DNA of 38,556 nucleotides from an uncultured Prevotellaceae bacterium (GTDB taxonomy: Bacteria; Bacteroidota; Bacteroidia; Bacteroidales; Bacteroidaceae): assembly GCA_900543815.1 (NCBI GenBank), contig UQST01000027.1:1-38556 (forward strand), written 5' to 3'. How positions within the stretch are numbered: position 1 is the first letter of the stretch; each line of letters starts with the position of its first letter. Both the position numbers and the translations under genes were made by a program. This document shows, piece after piece, positions 8,223 through 15,993 of the stretch. Under the pieces are notes generated by a model. It had not been told where the DNA came from, made no database searches, and saw nothing but the letters and a program-made list of their open reading frames with translations.

Positions 8223-9089
8223 TTATAAGTTATGAGAGCCGTGCTGTTCCATAAAGAAACGTTTTTGTTGTTCAATTTCATTGCGCAGTTCTTCTTCTGT
8301 TGGCATATAAGTCATATACTTGGCTGCAAACAACTGATTGTTGTCGTGAAGAACAGAATAACGTGCTATCGTATTGTCGGTATCTGTGCAGAGCAGCACT
8401 CCAATAGTAGGAGCGTCATCAGCACCTTTGATAAGGTCATCATACATTCGTACATACATATCAAGCTGACCAATATCTTGGTGTGTGAGTTTATGTGTCT
8501 TTAGTTCAAAGATGACAAAACGCTTCATGCGATAATTGTAGAATACCAAATCGATATAAAAATCGTCCGTATCAGTAACTATGTGCTGTTGTCGTTCAAC
8601 AAAGGCAAAACCTCGTCCAAGTTCCATGATGAACTTTTCAAGGTTGTCAATCAATGCTTTTTCAAAATCGCTTTCGTTATAATCAGCATCACGATGAAAT
8701 CCCATGAACTCTGCCATCATTGGATTTTTGATGTATTCCAATGGGTCTGTTGAGTTTTCCATATCTACCGGCAATGCCGATTTCTCACGTTGCGCGGCTA
8801 ATCTACGCTCATAGTATTGTGTGGATATGTTACGGTCAAGCGCACGAAAACTCCACATGTCTTTATCTGCCGTTCTCAAATACCAAAGCCTGGCATTGGG
8901 GTCTGAAACAGAAAGTATGCGGCGTATGTGCGACCAACTAAGATTGTGAACACACGTGTTCACAATCTGTATGTCAGGGAAAAGGAGATAGAAACGCTTG
9001 TAGTAGTCTAAATTGCGTTTATTATAGCTCGCACCATATCGAGGTATGATTTTCAGAGCGAGATTCTTGATGACTTCTGCAAACGTACA
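8223..9089 (-). pseudogene. YhcG/DUF1016-family PDDEXK nuclease, 5' end missing
   Basis: The frame encodes the C-terminal PD-(D/E)xK nuclease of the YhcG (DUF1016) family. The pattern FYIDLVFYNYRMKRFVIFEL followed by K supplies the D...ExK residues, and GQLDMYVRMYD is the usual helix after it. The conserved LSWSHIRRIL and the preceding RNLDYYKRFYLLFPDIQ belong to the DUF1016 N-terminal domain. They are in frame as far as about 9080, upstream of the only possible start, a GTG at 8963 with no ribosome-binding site. No ATG or GTG with a binding site exists before the frame meets the hsp20 terminator. The first 60-80 residues of the family are therefore missing, and the remainder is probably untranslated or translated poorly from the internal GTG. 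Confidence 0.75.
8941..8968. repeat. 28-bp near-perfect palindrome inside the YhcG-like gene
   Basis: Arms of 13 bases (AGATTGTGAACAC and its complement) flank a two-base centre, AC. The palindrome covers the codons for QIVNTCVHNL and contains the GTG at 8963. A coding explanation is possible because the surrounding protein motif is conserved. The arm length is unusual for coding sequence. Confidence 0.7.
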
Positions 9090-9094
9090 GACAC

Positions 9095-9138
9095 AAAAAA
9101 GGCGGGTGGCTGCATCTTGCGATGCTTGCCACTCGCCT
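9095..9138 (-). terminator. Intrinsic terminator of hsp20
   Basis: On the minus strand the stem AGGCGAGTGGC pairs with GCCACCCGCCT around an inner GCATC/GATGC stem and is followed by six T. It lies 56 bases after the hsp20 stop. The truncated YhcG-like frame begins just past the T run. Confidence 0.85.
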
Positions 9139-9193
9139 CTTGACTTATCAAGCTATTGCGTAGCAGCCCAGTGGGCTGGCGCTATGTCCTGAA

Positions 9194-9631
9194 TCAGAAG
9201 ACTTCAATCTGACGCTGAGTCTTGGCCTCTTCCTTGGGAGCCAACTTAGGCAACTCTACTGTGAGCACACCATCGGCCACCTTGGCAGAGATCTTCTCCT
9301 TATCCACATCCTCGGGCAGAGTGAAAGCCTGCTCAAAGTTGCTGTAGGAGAACTCACGGCGCAGATAGTGCTCATGCTTGTCTTCGCCCTTGTGCTCCAT
9401 CTTGTTCTCCAGAGCGATGTGCAGCACGTTCTCTTCATCTACGTGCACTCTCACGTACTCTTTCTTCAAGCCCGGTGAAGCAATCTCCATTGTGTAGGCT
9501 TTGACGTCTTCCTTTACGTTGACTGCAGGAACCGTAGCCACAGCGGGTCTCATCAACTCACCATCCAGAAAACCATCGTTGAACCAGTTTGTCAACCAAT
9601 CAGAACCATTGTTTCTACGTACATACAACAT
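9194..9631 (-). CDS. hsp20: Hsp20/alpha-crystallin small heat shock protein
   Basis: This is a 145-residue small heat shock protein, an ATP-independent holdase that binds unfolding proteins in the cytoplasm. The alpha-crystallin domain runs from about residue 35 to 135. It includes VKAYTMEIASPGLKKEYVRV, the strand YLRREFSYSNFEQAFTLPED and the closing ISAKVADGVLTVELPK (A-x-x-x-n-G-V-L). The start is the ATG at 9631, preceded at 8 bases by GGAGG; a TTG five codons upstream overlaps that site and is unlikely. The gene is a single-gene transcript with its own terminator and a sigma-54-type promoter. It marks the native chromosome at the edge of the defence island. Confidence 0.95.
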   Translation of the reverse strand: MLYVRRNNGSDWLTNWFNDGFLDGELMRPAVATVPAVNVKEDVKAYTMEIASPGLKKEYVRVHVDEENVLHIALENKMEHKGEDKHEHYLRREFSYSNFEQAFTLPEDVDKEKISAKVADGVLTVELPKLAPKEEAKTQRQIEVF

Positions 9632-9731
9632 AGTTTTTACCTCCAATTATATTTTTAATTTATTATCTTGTTTGAACTTCATCCTCAGCTTGTTGCCTTG
9701 CTTTTGGATTTCAGCTTTCACCCTTATATGT

Positions 9732-9748
9732 AGCAACCATCGTGCCAA
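9732..9748 (-). promoter_or_regulatory. Sigma-54 (RpoN) promoter for hsp20
   Basis: The minus strand reads TTGGCAC-GATGG-TTGCT, an exact match to the -24/-12 consensus TGGCAC-N5-TTGCW. Transcription would start near 9720, giving a leader of about 90 bases before the hsp20 ATG. A sigma-54 promoter needs an enhancer-binding activator, whose site I cannot identify. Confidence 0.7.
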
Positions 9749-9947
9749 TGGCATGAGGCGGACAGAAGTGGACAGGATGTCCGCATGAGGTGGCAGAAGC
9801 GTTAAAACCCTTTTGCACTTCTGCCAAAAACGGACAGCTTGGAGGTGGCAGATGGCTGACGGGTACAGCGAAGCCCGCCACCGGAGCCTGATGAGACTCT
9901 GGCGGCGGGCTTCGGTATGGCGCCTGATGGCTGGCGCAGGAGGCGGC
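9749..9947. other. Intergenic region with two hairpins, no gene
   Basis: This stretch lies between the hsp20 promoter and the stop of the thioredoxin gene. It holds two imperfect hairpins: GGCAGAAG (9792-9799) with CTTCTGCC (9818-9825), and a GC-rich one between 9870 and 9913 built on GAAGCCCGCC and GGCGGGCTTC. Either could end the thioredoxin transcript, but neither has a T run in that direction. No coding frame here is convincing. Confidence 0.5.
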
Positions 9948-10499
9948 TTACTTGCCCTTGGCCTTGTTCAGCTCCTCGCGCAACACGTCTTCTCCAGGGA
10001 AGCCGATGTGCTTCTGCTGCACCTTGCCCTTGCTGTCAACCACGATGTAGGCAGGAATGCCCTGTACCTGGAACTGCTTCATGAGGGTGGTCCACTGCTT
10101 CTCGCTCACATAGAAATGGTCACCGTGGATGTCGGGCACCATCTTGCTCCATGTAGCCTGAGGCGATGTGGGGCTGGTCACATATACGAAAGCGCACTTG
10201 CCCCACAGCTCATCCTTCAGAGGCTGTATGGTCTTCATGGCCATGCGGCAGGGGCCGCACCAGGTGGCCCAGAAATCCACGAGCACGGGCTGGCCCTTGT
10301 ACTTGGCCACTATCTGGCGGAAGATGTTGGAGCCAGAGAGTGTATCACTCAGCTGGATGATGTTTGCAGTTGCCTCCTTGGCTGCCTTCACCTGCTTGGC
10401 AGTTGCAGTCTTGGCGGTTGTCTGTGCGCTCACCCCCTGGGTGCAGAATGCTCCGCTGGCTATGGCCAGCAGCACGAGCAGAATACGTCTTGTCTTCAT
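9948..10499 (-). CDS. Secreted TlpA-like thioredoxin-fold protein
   Basis: A 183-residue exported protein with a signal peptide (KTRRILLVLLAIASGAFC... cleaved near residue 25) and a thioredoxin fold. The redox site is WCGPC in VDFWATWCGPCRMAMKTIQPL, and the cis-proline loop is QGIPAYIVVDSKGK. It would reduce or rearrange disulfides of periplasmic proteins, as TlpA/ResA relatives do. No other cytochrome-maturation gene is near, so its partner is unknown. The ATG is preceded by AAGGA. Its -7 box lies about 100 bases upstream, and the leader contains the CGCGCG/TATATA element. Confidence 0.9.
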   Translation of the reverse strand: MKTRRILLVLLAIASGAFCTQGVSAQTTAKTATAKQVKAAKEATANIIQLSDTLSGSNIFRQIVAKYKGQPVLVDFWATWCGPCRMAMKTIQPLKDELWGKCAFVYVTSPTSPQATWSKMVPDIHGDHFYVSEKQWTTLMKQFQVQGIPAYIVVDSKGKVQQKHIGFPGEDVLREELNKAKGK

Positions 10500-10522
10500 G
10501 TTGTCCTTTCTTATAGTTTTGC

Positions 10523-10553
10523 TATAATTATATATATATATATATACGCGCGA
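10523..10553 (-). repeat. CGCGCG-(TA)n leader element, copy 1
   Basis: Read toward the thioredoxin gene, the element is CGCGCG followed by a (TA)n run and ATAATTATAG, 25 bases before the ATG. The same layout occurs upstream of mazG and at 31069-31098. Confidence 0.6.
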
Positions 10554-10601
10554 GAGAAGCCCAAACTTGGTCTGGCAACAGTCTCCCTATCGTCGCGGCT
10601 A

Positions 10602-10609
10602 CAAAGTTA
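10602..10609 (-). promoter_or_regulatory. Bacteroidetes -7 box for the thioredoxin gene
   Basis: The minus strand has TAACTTTG, an exact TAnnTTTG match. No clean TTTG -33 box lies 19-20 bases upstream. It predicts a leader of about 95 bases. Confidence 0.5.
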
Positions 10610-10760
10610 CGGTTAAAATAGTCAACTTGCGCACTTTTGGGATGACAGATTTATGATTGTGCCACCTTTAATTAGTGCAGGTTGTTGTAGAACAGGTGCA
10701 AAACGCAGTTGTTGCAGCATGATTCTTCGGATTCTATTCTTCTTTCACACGGATATTCTT

Positions 10761-10768
10761 TATCTTTG
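10761..10768 (+). promoter_or_regulatory. Bacteroidetes -7 box for the fic gene
   Basis: TATCTTTG matches TAnnTTTG and lies about 105 bases before the fic ATG. A -33 TTTG is not evident at the usual spacing. Outside the two -7 boxes and the leader repeat, the 373-base gap from 10500 to 10873 shows nothing else I can name. Confidence 0.45.
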
Positions 10769-10873
10769 CAATAGCATATAGATTGGTTCGGATGGGAAAT
10801 AAAGAGCACTTCCTGTCCCAGCCAAGGAGGAACCGAAATGTGTGAGAGAGGATTGATAAAAACGAAATGACAG

Positions 10874-11617
10874 ATGACGAACAAACTGACACAATTTCTC
10901 GTGGATGAATGGCAGGCACATCGTAAAGGTGGGTTATATCATAAAACCCAAGTGCAACTTGCCTATAATTCCAACCGTATAGAGGGAAGCAAACTTACCG
11001 AAGACCAGACACGCTATATCTTTGAAACCCGTACTATAGGATTCAAAGACCAGGAGGCGGTACCTGTGGATGACATCATCGAGACAACAAACCATTTCGT
11101 TGCCTTTGACCATCTGCTGCGTACCATCAATGAACCTCTTACAGAGGATTTGATAAAAGATTTCCATCGAATCCTGAAAACCGGTACTGCTGACGCACAA
11201 AAGGCTTACTTCAATGTGGGCGACTGGAAGAAACTTGCCAATGAGGTTGGCGGACATGATACGTGTCGTCCTGCTGATGTGGAGAAAGAGATGTGCGAAT
11301 TACGGAAATGGTATTCAAGTCAAACGGATGTGACTATCCTGACACTTGCTGAATATCATTGGCGATTTGAAAGTATTCATCCTTTCCAGGATGGAAACGG
11401 GCGTGTGGGACGCCTTGTCCTCTTCCGTGAATGTCTGCGTAACAGCATCATGCCTTTTGTCATTGACAATGAGCATAAGTTGTATTATTATCGAGGCCTC
11501 TCTGAGTTCAAACAAGCTCCTGGTTTCCTCGTCGGTACGATGCAGTCAGCACAAGATGTGTATGAGGCTTGGATCAGGTACTTCAACGAGGAACTGCTCG
11601 AAGGATTGAAGATTTAA
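10874..11617 (+). CDS. fic: Fic-domain protein, class II (N-terminal inhibitory helix)
   Basis: Fic proteins usually transfer AMP from ATP to a hydroxyl group of a target protein. This 247-residue protein has the full active-site loop HPFQDGNGRVGR (HxFx(D/E)GNGRxxR). The inhibitory motif [S/T]xxxE[G/N] is present N-terminally as SNRIEG near residues 36-41, which makes it a class II, self-inhibited enzyme. The start is the ATG at 10874; another ATG seven bases upstream is out of frame. The gene stands alone with no antitoxin partner, as expected when inhibition is built in. Sequence around it is more AT-rich than the neighbours, so later acquisition is possible. The target protein is unknown. 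Confidence 0.93.
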   Translation: MTNKLTQFLVDEWQAHRKGGLYHKTQVQLAYNSNRIEGSKLTEDQTRYIFETRTIGFKDQEAVPVDDIIETTNHFVAFDHLLRTINEPLTEDLIKDFHRILKTGTADAQKAYFNVGDWKKLANEVGGHDTCRPADVEKEMCELRKWYSSQTDVTILTLAEYHWRFESIHPFQDGNGRVGRLVLFRECLRNSIMPFVIDNEHKLYYYRGLSEFKQAPGFLVGTMQSAQDVYEAWIRYFNEELLEGLKI

Positions 11618-11689
11618 GACGACAAAACAAACAGGCGAATGTTCGCAGGCTGATACTCATTGTCTCTTAGGTTCGGGCGAACGGGCCAT

Positions 11690-11735
11690 ATTCTTAAATA
11701 GGCTGTGCCAATCTTGGCACAGCCTATTTAAGAAT
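11690..11735. terminator. 21-bp perfect hairpin between convergent genes
   Basis: Two perfect 21-base arms surround a four-base loop (11711-11714). The hairpin sits between the ends of fic (plus) and the fibronectin-type gene (minus), so it probably stops transcription both ways, although no long T run follows. The stem includes GGCTGTGCCA, which also occurs in the terminator at 14883-14924. Confidence 0.75.
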
Positions 11736-11750
11736 CATTCCCGAGCAGGT

Positions 11751-14717
11751 CTATTTCAGTTTCACACCAGTTGTCGTGTATTCTCTGCCGTTCCAAATGA
11801 TGATCACATGCCCGTCACGTATAATCTTGCGAGGTGCTTTTCCTTGGCCCTTCACTGTCTTCACACCAGTTCCTGTACTCACAAAGCTCTGGAATACGAT
11901 CACATCGTTTGCAGGCATCGTGAACGTGTAGTAGCTTCCGTCCTCCGACATGACGGTTGGCACTTCTGTTTCTCCATCCATCACGCACAGCTGCTCCAGT
12001 CTGTAGCCGGCATAAGGAACAACGGTCAAAGTGACTGTTTCGCCATAATGGGCATATAACTTGTCGTAACCCACACAACCGCCATATTGGGCAGATATTA
12101 CCATCACGAGCCGTGCTATATCCTCTGCCCGATAGCCCATCACAGCTGCAAGCTGCGGACCGGCATCCTCGCCCGAAGCAAGCAACGGCATGACGGTATA
12201 TTCAAACTCACCTACCACGGTCTCTGCAGAAGAATCCGTCCAACAGGTGCTGTCACCAATAAGGGCAACTTCCTCAAATGCATCATCGGTCTGGGCTGCA
12301 CGGCGTCGAACCGAATAGGACTGTACGCCATCGAGCCTGTTCCAGTCTATCAACACACCATCTCTGTTGCCTTGTGTGGCAGTGAACGAGAAGTCGGGGT
12401 ATTTGATGGAGGCATTCCATTCCTCGCCATTGTCAGCTTTCAGCTTGAGCGTGTTGGTTCCCCAAATGCTCAGTTGTTCCTTCCCGATGACGAAAGAGTT
12501 GTTGCTCACATCGGTAGTGGTGAACACTTTCTTGTCGTTGGCCCATAGTTCCAGCAGGGTGGCATTGGCAAACCACCGCAGGTCAGCATAGATGCGTGTC
12601 GGTTGGCCAAGCACCACCTCGGCAACCGTGCGGGTATCTATTCCAATGGCAGGACTGGTAATCGGCTGGGCTGTAAAGGCAGCGACCGTATCGGTGTTTG
12701 GATGAGGCGCAACACGTACACAGGAGATGGCAAGGACAAGGCTGTCGAGCTTTCTGCCTTCACCGATGTCGGCTCCTGCATTCCACAACAGATGCTGTTC
12801 AGTACCATCGCCAGGCAGGGTAAAGTCGTTAGGGTCAAGCACGTATCCGTCAGCAAGGGTCAGTGTCTTGACGGTGATGGTATCCTTGGCATTCATCGCT
12901 GTCATCTGGAAATGCGGTGTGCCGTCACTTTCTGCATCTCGTGCCGACTTGTAGGTCACGAATACATCCACCAGTCCGTTCCATGGGAAGCGAGGCTGGA
13001 AGTCACCGAGCGAGAGCGCATCCAGTTGGCTGTAGCAGGTGACAGAGTCGCTCGTCTCAAGAAGTCTGCCTTCCCAGTCAAGTGCCGTTACCTTATAGTA
13101 GTACCGCCTGGCTGGTTCTACATCGGTATCGGTGAAGGTTGTCCCTGTCGTATAGGGTACATTGGCCATCTTCAGCCAATTGCCGTCACCATTGTCGCGA
13201 TAGACGTCGTAGCTGAAAGCATCAGGAACATCCGTCCATGAGAGAAGAATGCTGTCGCCGGTCTGCACATCGAGTTTGATGCCTATCGGCAGTCTGGCAG
13301 AGGCGCATAGCCCTGGAGCGGTAGTAATGTAACCAAGGGATTGGCCATTGTCGTCAACATCGTAATACTTTGGGCAAGCTGCATATTCGTAGGTGGTTCC
13401 GTAGTCGGGGTGGATATCAGGGTATGAGCCTTTACCATTTCTATCTGTGCCGACTCCCATCATATTCTTCCATGCACCGCGTGAGCCGTCACGACCTACT
13501 GTTCGGCGTACAATCTGATAGTAGGTACAGTCGCCGGATGCTGTCCATTCAACACGAATTGCTGCCCTTTCCCCTGGAATCGGAGATGCCTTGACAGGCG
13601 TCTGCAAATAGTGGATGAACTTACTCTTGTAGGTTGAGCTATCGTGCGTAGCACGATTGTAGAACGATGCCTTCAGCTGGATAATGCCATAATGGGATGG
13701 CTGCCAAACGGAGATGCCACCCTCGTCGGAAAGCATAATCTGATTGTCAATCTCCTCTGTTACTGTGCCCAATCTGGACACAGCAGTAATCTTCACATCT
13801 GACCCGTCCTGCATGTTGAGAGAAAGCGATGCTTCGCTTGCCCAACGTGCCGCCCATGGGAGTGATACTTGTGCATCGTCCCCTATCAAGGGAATGGCAG
13901 CCGGCTTGGTCGTGTTGAGGTCAAAGGTAGTGGTATCTGTGGTATGGGCATAATCATCGGAAGCAGTAAGCGTGAGGATTGTTCCTGGTGCATTTATTCC
14001 CAGCGTGTCTTTGTCTGCATCCCACACAAGCCGAGTAATGCCAGAACCTCTGAAAATCATGGTTCCGCTCCCGTCTTGAAAGCCATTCTGCACAGTGGCT
14101 CGGTTGACTGTGTAGGTTCCTGTGCTTAGTGGAGACTCTTTTACAAGCGACCGCATAGGGAGAATGGTGCCATCGGCAGTCTGTGCAGAAAGTGTTACAT
14201 GGGATGGATACGGAAGGTTTTCCATTCCGAACAGCTCACGAAAGCGTGGGCGTACTGTCTTGTATTCAACATCAATATCGACTTTTCCGTTCCATGGATA
14301 TCTCGTGGAAACATTGAGTATCTGAAGTGTTTCGAGCACAGCATAGCCCACGGCAGCATCCGAAGGTTCGCTCTTTGTCCCGTCGGGGAAGACTGCCTTC
14401 ACCGTGTAGCGGGCCAGTCCAGGTTGTGGCAGGAGCGAATCGACAAACTGAGTCTCATCGGTCGTAACGGTGCGCACCGTCCTGTTGATGGCCACATCCC
14501 ACGCTTCTGCTGTCACTTCATAGCTTGCTGCATTGGGCACAGCATCCCATACAATGGTGACGGCTTCCTTGTTGTCCCTGGAAGCAGTGACGTTCTTCGG
14601 GGCATCATTGGCTACAGGACTGTCTGCTGAACGCAATCCACTGGGTGAGGCAGATGCTGCAATGGTGCACAACAGTGCCGAAAAGAACAGGACAAGAGTA
14701 TTCTTCTTCATAATCAT
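11751..14717 (-). CDS. Secreted multi-domain fibronectin-type protein with T9SS sorting signal
   Basis: A 988-residue exported protein. After a signal peptide (KKNTLVLFFSALLCTIAASA) come fibronectin-III-like modules near residues 40-125, 375-460, 480-570 and 780-860. Two copies of a beta-sandwich repeat are recognisable by STRYPWNGKVDIDVEYK (about 137) and QPRFPWNGLVDVFVTYK (about 575). Near the end a repeat with YTFTMPANDVIVFQSF resembles Flg_new_2/InlB-B surface repeats. The last 30 residues, KIIRDGHVIIIWNGREY and a terminal GVKLK, match the T9SS C-terminal signal of Prevotella-like bacteria, so it is likely surface-attached or released. No catalytic domain is visible. It has its own -7 box, and a terminator separates it from the fructan operon. 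Confidence 0.8.
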   Translation of the reverse strand: MIMKKNTLVLFFSALLCTIAASASPSGLRSADSPVANDAPKNVTASRDNKEAVTIVWDAVPNAASYEVTAEAWDVAINRTVRTVTTDETQFVDSLLPQPGLARYTVKAVFPDGTKSEPSDAAVGYAVLETLQILNVSTRYPWNGKVDIDVEYKTVRPRFRELFGMENLPYPSHVTLSAQTADGTILPMRSLVKESPLSTGTYTVNRATVQNGFQDGSGTMIFRGSGITRLVWDADKDTLGINAPGTILTLTASDDYAHTTDTTTFDLNTTKPAAIPLIGDDAQVSLPWAARWASEASLSLNMQDGSDVKITAVSRLGTVTEEIDNQIMLSDEGGISVWQPSHYGIIQLKASFYNRATHDSSTYKSKFIHYLQTPVKASPIPGERAAIRVEWTASGDCTYYQIVRRTVGRDGSRGAWKNMMGVGTDRNGKGSYPDIHPDYGTTYEYAACPKYYDVDDNGQSLGYITTAPGLCASARLPIGIKLDVQTGDSILLSWTDVPDAFSYDVYRDNGDGNWLKMANVPYTTGTTFTDTDVEPARRYYYKVTALDWEGRLLETSDSVTCYSQLDALSLGDFQPRFPWNGLVDVFVTYKSARDAESDGTPHFQMTAMNAKDTITVKTLTLADGYVLDPNDFTLPGDGTEQHLLWNAGADIGEGRKLDSLVLAISCVRVAPHPNTDTVAAFTAQPITSPAIGIDTRTVAEVVLGQPTRIYADLRWFANATLLELWANDKKVFTTTDVSNNSFVIGKEQLSIWGTNTLKLKADNGEEWNASIKYPDFSFTATQGNRDGVLIDWNRLDGVQSYSVRRRAAQTDDAFEEVALIGDSTCWTDSSAETVVGEFEYTVMPLLASGEDAGPQLAAVMGYRAEDIARLVMVISAQYGGCVGYDKLYAHYGETVTLTVVPYAGYRLEQLCVMDGETEVPTVMSEDGSYYTFTMPANDVIVFQSFVSTGTGVKTVKGQGKAPRKIIRDGHVIIIWNGREYTTTGVKLK

Positions 14718-14757
14718 ATTGTGTTTCTTTGTGTTTGCATACTTGTTGTCGTTTCTG

Positions 14758-14765
14758 CAAAATTA
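14758..14765 (-). promoter_or_regulatory. -7 box for the fibronectin-type gene
   Basis: The minus strand has TAATTTTG, matching TAnnTTTG, about 40 bases before the ATG. A TTTTTG lies closer than normal -33 spacing. Confidence 0.5.
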
Positions 14766-14882
14766 GGTTAATTATAGCAAAAATGCGTTGTGCAAATGCC
14801 TCAACCACCGTTGTTTTGTTGTTTGAGCAAAAGGTTTTGTCGTTAGGACAAATGAAACATGGGAATGAAACACAGCAAAAAG

Positions 14883-14924
14883 GCACAAGGGGGCTGTGCC
14901 AATCCCGACACAGCCCCCTTGTGC
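14883..14924 (-). terminator. Intrinsic terminator of the fructan operon
   Basis: Perfect 16-base arms (14883-14898 and 14909-14924) enclose a 10-base loop. On the minus strand the stem is followed by CTTTTTG, 18 bases after the fructokinase stop. Confidence 0.9.
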
Positions 14925-14941
14925 TTATGGTTTCTCCCTGA

Positions 14942-15832
14942 TTACAGTCTCATGTAATCGGGAAGCTCTGGCATGGCGCCGTTCTGTGTGCATACGTAGG
15001 CACTTACCTTCACTGCGTGCTCGTGGGCGGCAGTCAGACTCATGCCTTTCAGCAGGCCGGCGCAGAAGGTGCCGGTGAAGCTGTCGCCTGCGCCAACGGT
15101 ATCTGCCACCTTCACCTTGGGAGTCTCCTGGAAGGACTTGAAGTCGGGGGCGAACACATAACTGCCGTTCACACCGCAGGTGAGCACCAACATATCCAGG
15201 TTGTACTTGCCCAGGATGAGCCAGCATTTGTTCTCCATGTCGAGTCCGGCGTAGCCAAAGAGACGGCCGATGGTCACCAACTCCTCGTCGTTAATCTTCA
15301 GGATATTGCAGCGACGCAGGCTTTCGCAGATGATCTCTTTGGTGTAGAAGTTCTGTCGAAGGTTGATGTCGAATATCTTGAGGCAGTCTTCGGGGGTGTG
15401 GTCGAGGAACTCATAGATGGTATTGCGGCTCTTCTCGCTGCGCTGAGCCAGTGAACCCCAGCACACGGCAGCAGCATTCTCGGCCACTTCGAGGGTTTCT
15501 TCGGTGAAGGGGATATTGTCCCAAGCCACTCCCTGCTTGATGTCGTAGGTGGGCACACCATCCTTGTCGAGGCTCACCTGTACGGTGCCTGTGGGATAAT
15601 CCACAACTGGCAGCATGTGGCGAAGGTTCTTATCATTGAGCAGACGAACAGCCTCGTCGCCCAACATGTCATTTCCCACTGCGCTCACAGCCACAGAATG
15701 AAGGCCGTGCTGGCCTGCATGATGGGCAAAGTTGGCTGGTGCACCGCCCAATTTTGAACCTGTCGGGAACACGTCGAAGAGTATCTCACCCAGTCCCACT
15801 ACATACCTGTTTTCCAAATCCTGTGTATTCAT
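14942..15832 (-). CDS. PfkB-family carbohydrate kinase, probable fructokinase
   Basis: This 296-residue kinase would phosphorylate the fructose brought in by the adjacent MFS permease, using ATP, in the cytoplasm. The N-terminal substrate loop GGAPANFAHHAGQHG and the PfkB signature DTVGAGDSFTGTFCAGLLKG, with the catalytic Asp in GAGDS, are both present. The length fits the family. Fructose as substrate is inferred from the neighbours: GH32 fructanase and MFS permease upstream on the same strand. It is the last gene of the fructan locus and is followed by a strong terminator. A ribokinase or 2-keto-3-deoxygluconate kinase activity cannot be excluded from motifs alone. Confidence 0.88.
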   Translation of the reverse strand: MNTQDLENRYVVGLGEILFDVFPTGSKLGGAPANFAHHAGQHGLHSVAVSAVGNDMLGDEAVRLLNDKNLRHMLPVVDYPTGTVQVSLDKDGVPTYDIKQGVAWDNIPFTEETLEVAENAAAVCWGSLAQRSEKSRNTIYEFLDHTPEDCLKIFDINLRQNFYTKEIICESLRRCNILKINDEELVTIGRLFGYAGLDMENKCWLILGKYNLDMLVLTCGVNGSYVFAPDFKSFQETPKVKVADTVGAGDSFTGTFCAGLLKGMSLTAAHEHAVKVSAYVCTQNGAMPELPDYMRL

Positions 15833-15993
15833 AGTTGCTTTCCTGTTTGCTTATATTGTATTATTATAGTCTTGTAATTCTCTTTATGTCGCCTTGTCCT
15901 TACAGCTTATGTGTATTTCCCAGGCAAATTTAATTGTATTCTCTGATTCTGTCAATGCCTTGAAGGAACTTTTTCAGTAAAGAGCGGAGTCGC

